9,430 nt of DNA from Candidatus Dojkabacteria bacterium (GTDB lineage: Bacteria > Patescibacteriota > Dojkabacteria > GCA-002793355), in contig WFZN01000014.1 in the NCBI GenBank assembly GCA_015489555.1, positions 1 through 9,430 of the forward strand, written 5' to 3'. The position numbers and the translations under genes were made by a program. Positions 6,548-9,430 of the stretch are shown in pieces (position 1 is the first letter of the stretch; each line of letters opens with the position of its first letter). Under the pieces are notes generated by a model. That model made no database searches. It saw nothing but the letters and a program-made list of their open reading frames with translations, and had not been told where the DNA came from.

Positions 6548-7283
6548 GCGGCCTATAAAACAAGCCTAAACCAATTATAGATACTTTTTGATTGTAAGAG
6601 ATATTCTGCTTTAACAGAAGCTGCAGTACATAATTTGTTAAACTTTTAATGGTTGCCCCACTTGTTATAACGTCGTCAAATATTACTATCTGTTTTATGC
6701 GTTTTTCTTTTATAAATTTTTGCAAAGTACTACCCTGTTTAATCTGCCAAAAACTACCGTAGCGGTTTCTGACACGTCCCAATCTGTCTAGAGTTTTTTG
6801 AGATGCTATGCTACCACTTACAACAGGAACACTATAATTTACTCCTATGTACTTTAACATTAACCCTACAGAGTCAAAGCCACGCGCGTTTCTGTATGAA
6901 TACGGATAAACCCATAAATTATGCAAACTACTTGCCAGGTTCCAACCCTTTACAAGATTAAAAGGATCAACTTCCACATAATAATTCCATAACTTCTTAA
7001 TAAGGTGTACATGATATTTGTACCCTAACTGTTTGTATCGTATTAATAAACCTTTTACAGACTGATTATACAAAAACAACGAGAAAACTCCTTTTACAAA
7101 AACCGTTTTCGTAGTTACGTTACATTTATGTTTACTACCAAAAACATAACTCTTACAATAAAGACACAGCCGCGGAGCAAATGTTAGTTTTTTAAAATGT
7201 ACGATTCTAGAAACACCTGGTGGCATAAAAAGAGCCTCATAAAGTTTGAAGATGTTGTCTGACAATTTAGTTAGAATTTGCAT
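6534..7283 (-). CDS. comF: ComF family phosphoribosyltransferase-like protein
   Basis: A 249-residue ComF-like protein. A putative zinc site (C40, C43, H52, C54) precedes the phosphoribosyltransferase domain. YRNARGFDSVGLML (130-143) corresponds to the family's R-x-R-G-F-N-Q segment, QKTLDRLGRVRN (162-173) to the T-x-x-Q...R..N region, and IVIFDDVITSGATIKSL (199-215) is the PRPP-binding loop with its acidic pair. ComF proteins are needed for natural DNA uptake in several bacteria; the biochemical activity is not settled. The zinc site has CxxC and HxC instead of the usual two CxxC pairs. A TAAAAT box ends five bases before the ATG, so the mRNA is probably leaderless. The gene is divergent from rnpA (48 bases apart) and overlaps trmB tail to tail, leaving no space for a terminator. 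Confidence 0.92.
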   Translation of the reverse strand: MQILTKLSDNIFKLYEALFMPPGVSRIVHFKKLTFAPRLCLYCKSYVFGSKHKCNVTTKTVFVKGVFSLFLYNQSVKGLLIRYKQLGYKYHVHLIKKLWNYYVEVDPFNLVKGWNLASSLHNLWVYPYSYRNARGFDSVGLMLKYIGVNYSVPVVSGSIASQKTLDRLGRVRNRYGSFWQIKQGSTLQKFIKEKRIKQIVIFDDVITSGATIKSLTNYVLQLLLKQNISYNQKVSIIGLGLFYRPLRWF

Positions 7284-7288
7284 TAATT

Positions 7289-7294
7289 ATTTTA
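7289..7294 (-). promoter_or_regulatory. -10 box of comF, predicted leaderless
   Basis: On the minus strand TAAAAT (7294-7289) matches five of six -10 consensus bases and ends exactly five bases before the ATG at 7283. The -35 region is weak (TTACAT at about 18 bases spacing). The 48-base gap to rnpA leaves little room for a leader plus ribosome-binding site, which fits a start at the ATG. Confidence 0.55.
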
Positions 7295-7313
7295 GGCAGA
7301 AACTATTAGCATA

Positions 7314-7322
7314 TGTAATAAT
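7314..7322 (+). promoter_or_regulatory. possible extended -10 element of rnpA
   Basis: TGTAATAAT resembles an extended -10 element (TG, one base, hexamer AATAAT). It ends nine bases before the rnpA ATG, so any leader would be only a few bases. No convincing -35 box is seen, and the element sits within the shared 48-base gap with comF. Confidence 0.35.
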
Positions 7323-7331
7323 CTAACGATA

Positions 7332-7643
7332 ATGAAAACTCCCTATAAAAAACAACAAAGTAAACTAGATTATATAAAACGCAAGTACTTTTTTAAAAAC
7401 CTAAAAAACCTAGCAGTACCTTTAAAAACATTCTGGGTGGGTCCTTTTAAAATAAAAGTTTTGCAAAAAAAGTACAATTTTAAACTAAGATTCGGAAACG
7501 TAATAGTAATAACACCAAGTCGCATAGTTAAAAAAAGTACAAAAAGAAACAAATTAAAACGTATAATAAAGAGAATGTTTAGTAATCTACCTTCATACCT
7601 TGTGGTAATTGCATATTTAAAACCCAAACAGAGCAAAACATAA
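7332..7643 (+). CDS. rnpA: ribonuclease P protein component
   Basis: RnpA binds the RNase P RNA and helps it cut the 5' leaders from precursor tRNAs. The 103-residue, strongly basic protein carries the family signature in divergent form: KKSTKRNKLKRIIKRMF (67-83), corresponding to the conserved R-N-x-x-K-R-x-x-R helix. It is preceded by the strand VIVITPSRIV and followed by the strand YLVVIAYLKP. The length is typical, though the N-terminal half is diverged. In many bacteria rnpA follows rpmH near dnaA; here no rpmH is present and comF lies on the other side. The ATG at 7332 has no Shine-Dalgarno motif. A tRNA gene lies about 100 bases downstream. Confidence 0.88.
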   Translation: MKTPYKKQQSKLDYIKRKYFFKNLKNLAVPLKTFWVGPFKIKVLQKKYNFKLRFGNVIVITPSRIVKKSTKRNKLKRIIKRMFSNLPSYLVVIAYLKPKQSKT

Positions 7644-7727
7644 ACCGCATCATAAACAAGGTCGAATGTAAACAGGGTATAGGGCAAACTACTTAACCAG
7701 GGTACTACCTTGATATATATATGGCAA

Positions 7728-7736
7728 TGATAAAAT
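7728..7736 (+). promoter_or_regulatory. extended -10 promoter of the tRNA gene
   Basis: TGATAAAAT is an extended -10 element (TG, one base, TAAAAT). A TTGATA at 7710-7715 could act as a -35 box at a short 15-base spacing. The hexamer ends eight bases before the mature tRNA 5' end at 7745, so the precursor leader would be only about one to three bases. Confidence 0.6.
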
Positions 7737-7744
7737 ATTACAGT

Positions 7745-7821
7745 GGGCTCATAGCTCAATTGGCTAGAGCGTCCCCGTCGCATGGGGAAGGTTGCGGGTT
7801 CGAGTCCCGCTGAGTCCACCA
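7745..7821 (+). tRNA. tRNA-Ala(CGC) with encoded CCA
   Basis: A full cloverleaf is visible. The acceptor GGGCTCA pairs with TGAGTCC and includes the G3-U70 wobble pair that identifies alanine tRNAs. The D stem is GCTC/GAGC with GG in the loop, and the anticodon stem is TCCCC/GGGGA with loop GTCGCAT. The anticodon CGC is at 7779-7781 and reads GCG. The variable loop is AGGTT, and the T arm is GCGGG/CCCGC with loop TTCGAGT. The discriminator A is followed by an encoded CCA. CGC reads only the GCG codon, expected to be minor in this AT-rich genome, so another alanine tRNA must exist elsewhere. Confidence 0.96.
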
Positions 7822-7862
7822 GATTTTAAAAACGTAATAAAATAAACACAAACGGCAACCCC

Positions 7863-8288
7863 ATGAGAACCCCCATTTTACTTGCAATACTTTCTGCGAC
7901 CTTTGCAGCTCTTGCTACAATTACGGCAAAATCAGCCCTTAAAAACATTGACTCTTTTATTTTAACCGTGTTAAGGTCGCTTATAATAAGCGGTACCTTA
8001 GTAATCGCCCTACTTTTTATAAAATACACAAGTTTTAATGAGTTAACTACCTTTACTGCTAAAGAATGGTGGTTAATTTTAATGACCTCTTTATTCGGAG
8101 CGTTATCTTGGTTACTTTATTTTAAAGCACTTAAACTTACTAATAACACTACACTAATTTATGCTATTGATAAGACAAGCGTTATTATTGTGGCCGTACT
8201 GGCAGCTTTGTTGTTTAAGGAATCTATTTCAGTAAAGACCATTTTAGGAGTACTACTTATACTAACGGGCTTGATGTTTATAGCATAA
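7863..8288 (+). CDS. half-size EamA/DMT-superfamily membrane protein
   Basis: A 141-residue membrane protein with five predicted helices (about 3-23, 34-54, 70-90, 97-117 and 123-140). It matches the short single-unit EamA family (COG2510-like): the N-terminal AILSATFAALATITAKSAL, the ALSWLLYFKAL segment (80-90), AIDKTSVIIVAVLAALLFKE (101-120) and the final LGVLLILTGLMFIA are all characteristic. Most DMT transporters have ten helices from a duplicated unit. Five-helix versions are thought to work as dimers, and the substrate is unknown. It begins 41 bases after the tRNA, without a Shine-Dalgarno motif. It may be read through from the tRNA promoter; a TAAAAT at 7838-7843 is an alternative weak -10 box. 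Confidence 0.88.
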   Translation: MRTPILLAILSATFAALATITAKSALKNIDSFILTVLRSLIISGTLVIALLFIKYTSFNELTTFTAKEWWLILMTSLFGALSWLLYFKALKLTNNTTLIYAIDKTSVIIVAVLAALLFKESISVKTILGVLLILTGLMFIA

Positions 8289-8394
8289 CTTGGCACCAAA
8301 ACAAAAACAACCTTAATTACCACTACCATCTACTAATACTAATTACTAAACAAACTATTACCTTCTCACCTAAACATTTAAAGATACTGAGGGG

Positions 8395-8423
8395 TTGACA
8401 CAAATGTGACACTAACATATAAT
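8395..8423 (+). promoter_or_regulatory. perfect consensus sigma-70 promoter of the orphan gene
   Basis: TTGACA (8395-8400), a 17-base spacer and TATAAT (8418-8423) match the housekeeping consensus at every position with ideal spacing. Transcription should start near 8430, giving a leader of about 30 bases with no recognisable ribosome-binding site. A 10-base perfect palindrome, TAGTTAACTA (8429-8438), straddles the predicted start point and could be an operator, though it may be chance. Confidence 0.85.
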
Positions 8424-8459
8424 ATTAGTAGTTAACTAACATAATGTGTAGTACAAAAA

Positions 8460-9194
8460 ATGACACAAAATGCAAACCAGCTACCGGCTGCCAATCAACC
8501 TACCTCAAAAGACGAGAAAATCTCTCCTTTAATTGAAATGACACTAGTATTGCTGGTAAAGATTGCAGAGTACCTTAAAGTTTATGCGAGGGATGTAAAA
8601 GTACAAGATAGCCGCTATTATAAAGAAGCTCAAAAATCATTAAAAGATGCTGTTACTAATCTATCTAAATTATTAGGATTAGGACCGGAATTTTTTGCAC
8701 ATGTATTTAGCGATAAATCGTTAACAGATTTAATTGCTCCAAAGGCTGGAGCCACTTCAACAACTACTACTCCTCAAGTAACAAAGCCCCAAACCGTATC
8801 TGCGCAAGAAACCACTACACCGCAGCCCCCTCAAACAACAGACACAACCACTTCTCAACCTCACAACAATACAACAACCTTTACAACCGAACTATTACCA
8901 CCTTCTGAAAACCTATCATCTTTAGATCAAAACACTCAAACTACAACGGATAACACACAGCTAGAAGCTGATATCGCTATGACAGATGAGCCTTCTCAAG
9001 ACCTACCCTCTCAAAATATTCCTGCAGAAACCACTCAACAAACTGGGCAAGCAAGCCAACCTGCTGATAATACCAACCAAGGCACACCTTCTGATCAAAC
9101 CGCTCAAAACACCCCCAATACGCAAGATACACAAGATGACGATATTAGCAAATTACTTGAACAACTTGACCAACTTGCCAAAAAGGAAGAGTAA
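8460..9194 (+). CDS. orphan protein with helical N-terminal domain and long Thr/Gln/Pro-rich disordered tail
   Basis: A 244-residue protein of no family I recognise. A polar N-terminus (1-20) precedes a helical domain (about 21-95) with an amphipathic to hydrophobic stretch PLIEMTLVLLVKIAEYLKVY and a lysine-rich helix. From 96 to 225 the protein is low-complexity, dominated by Thr, Gln, Pro, Asn, Ser and Asp, and surely disordered. It ends in an acidic patch DDD (226-228) and a short amphipathic helix ISKLLEQLDQLAKKEE (229-244). There are no cysteines, no signal peptide and no clear transmembrane helix, so it is probably cytoplasmic. The architecture suggests a scaffold or tether with a C-terminal docking helix, but that is inference. 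It is a single-gene unit between a perfect consensus promoter and a very strong terminator, which predicts high expression. The ATG at 8460 has no Shine-Dalgarno motif. Confidence 0.8.
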   Translation: MTQNANQLPAANQPTSKDEKISPLIEMTLVLLVKIAEYLKVYARDVKVQDSRYYKEAQKSLKDAVTNLSKLLGLGPEFFAHVFSDKSLTDLIAPKAGATSTTTTPQVTKPQTVSAQETTTPQPPQTTDTTTSQPHNNTTTFTTELLPPSENLSSLDQNTQTTTDNTQLEADIAMTDEPSQDLPSQNIPAETTQQTGQASQPADNTNQGTPSDQTAQNTPNTQDTQDDDISKLLEQLDQLAKKEE

Positions 9195-9234
9195 GGCAAA
9201 TTTTACGCGGTATAAGGTAAAAACGCTGTTGTAT

Positions 9235-9276
9235 GGCGGGGGCGCGGCCGTACGGCCGCGCCCCCGCCCCCTTTTT
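9235..9276 (+). terminator. very strong GC-palindrome intrinsic terminator
   Basis: Positions 9235-9268 are a perfect 34-base palindrome, almost entirely G and C, with GTAC at its centre. As RNA it forms a stem of about 15 bp closed by a four-base loop. It is followed by three C and five T (9272-9276), the standard layout for an intrinsic terminator of plus-strand transcription. It lies 40 bases after the stop of the orphan gene. A shorter inverted repeat (TTTTAC 9201-9206 and GTAAAA 9217-9222) precedes it. On the minus strand no T-run follows directly, so termination there would be less efficient. Confidence 0.93.
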
Positions 9277-9300
9277 AATACCCCCACACCATCTTAATTC

Positions 9301-9407
9301 CTAAGGACTTGCCCGGATAAACTCACATAAATAGTGTAGGTTCTTACTAATCGTGGTTAAAACCTACAACATAAACTAACCTGATACGGGGATTTAGTGT
9401 TCCTTAG
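9301..9407. other. nested inverted repeats: candidate structured RNA or DNA element
   Basis: Three helices nest in order. CTAAGGA (9301-9307) pairs with TCCTTAG (9401-9407). CCCG (9312-9315) pairs with CGGG (9387-9390). TAGT+GTAGGTT (9332-9342) pairs with AACCTAC (9361-9367) and, past a 7-base bulge, ACTA (9375-9378). GGTT-AA-AACC (9355-9364) offers an alternative hairpin. No reading frame of note lies here. I do not recognise a tRNA, tmRNA, SRP RNA, RNase P RNA or a known riboswitch core. It could be a small RNA, a leader of a gene beyond the window, or a mobile-element end. No clear promoter precedes it. Confidence 0.4.
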
Positions 9408-9430
9408 TCAAATTTATTTAACCAATCTAC

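Noticed and set aside
7721..7812. Short plus-strand frame beginning upstream of the tRNA
   Set aside because: It reads straight through the tRNA sequence, so it is not a protein gene.
7370..7819. Minus-strand frame spanning rnpA and the tRNA gene
   Set aside because: Its N-terminus (DSAGLEPATFPMRRGRS) is the well-known false peptide from reading antisense through a tRNA, and the rest is antisense to rnpA.
7826..8029. Minus-strand frame over the start of the EamA gene
   Set aside because: It is antisense to a clear membrane-protein gene and has no supporting signal.
8986..9297. Plus-strand frame overlapping the end of the orphan gene and the terminator
   Set aside because: It is out of frame with the orphan gene, runs through the GC palindrome producing Arg/Pro repeats, and lacks a start signal.
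9301..9430. Integron attC site or hammerhead-type ribozyme
   Set aside because: The inverted repeats lack the attC core pattern, and the CTGATAC near 9381 lacks the remaining conserved hammerhead core.
1..9430. CRISPR array, toxin-antitoxin pair or insertion sequence
   Set aside because: No evenly spaced direct repeats, no paired small regulatory genes and no transposase-like protein were found on either strand.

Overview
The window looks like a piece of chromosome from a small-genome, AT-rich bacterium, most likely a member of the Candidate Phyla Radiation (Patescibacteria). The evidence is a pair of small two-helix type IV secretion pilin-like proteins, a membrane-anchored bacterial PH-domain protein of a kind common in that group, divergent short versions of housekeeping proteins (RnpA, ComF, DnaG), very tight gene packing and few Shine-Dalgarno motifs. 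No marker gene fixes the lineage. One frame ends at TGA directly at the dnaG start and glycines are encoded by GGN, so nothing suggests recoding of TGA.

Left part (1-2754, all minus strand): a 432-residue cysteine-rich surface protein with collagen-like low-complexity stretches and a hydrophobic segment at each end, then about 480 bases without a convincing gene, then two tandem pilin-like genes. This reads as a cell-surface block. A divergent promoter region (2755-2965) separates it from the next block.

Middle (2966-6547, plus strand): a compact operon of PH-domain membrane protein, small two-helix membrane protein, dnaG (primase) and trmB (tRNA m7G46 methyltransferase), with gaps of a few bases or overlaps. 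comF, a phosphoribosyltransferase-like gene, converges on trmB with a 14-base overlap. comF is divergent from rnpA (RNase P protein) across only 48 bases.

Right part (7332-9430, plus strand): rnpA, a tRNA-Ala(CGC) with encoded CCA, a five-helix half-size EamA/DMT membrane protein, and an orphan protein with a helical N-terminal domain and a long Thr/Gln/Pro-rich tail. The orphan gene has a perfect consensus promoter and is followed by a very strong terminator, a perfect 34-base GC palindrome plus T-run. Beyond it lies a stretch with nested inverted repeats that may be a structured RNA or DNA element.

The most notable signal is regulatory. Three genes (surface protein, PH-domain protein, comF) have a -10 box ending exactly five bases before the ATG, which predicts leaderless mRNAs. 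No complete new defence or mobile system is visible; the most novel-looking proteins are the surface protein and the orphan low-complexity protein.
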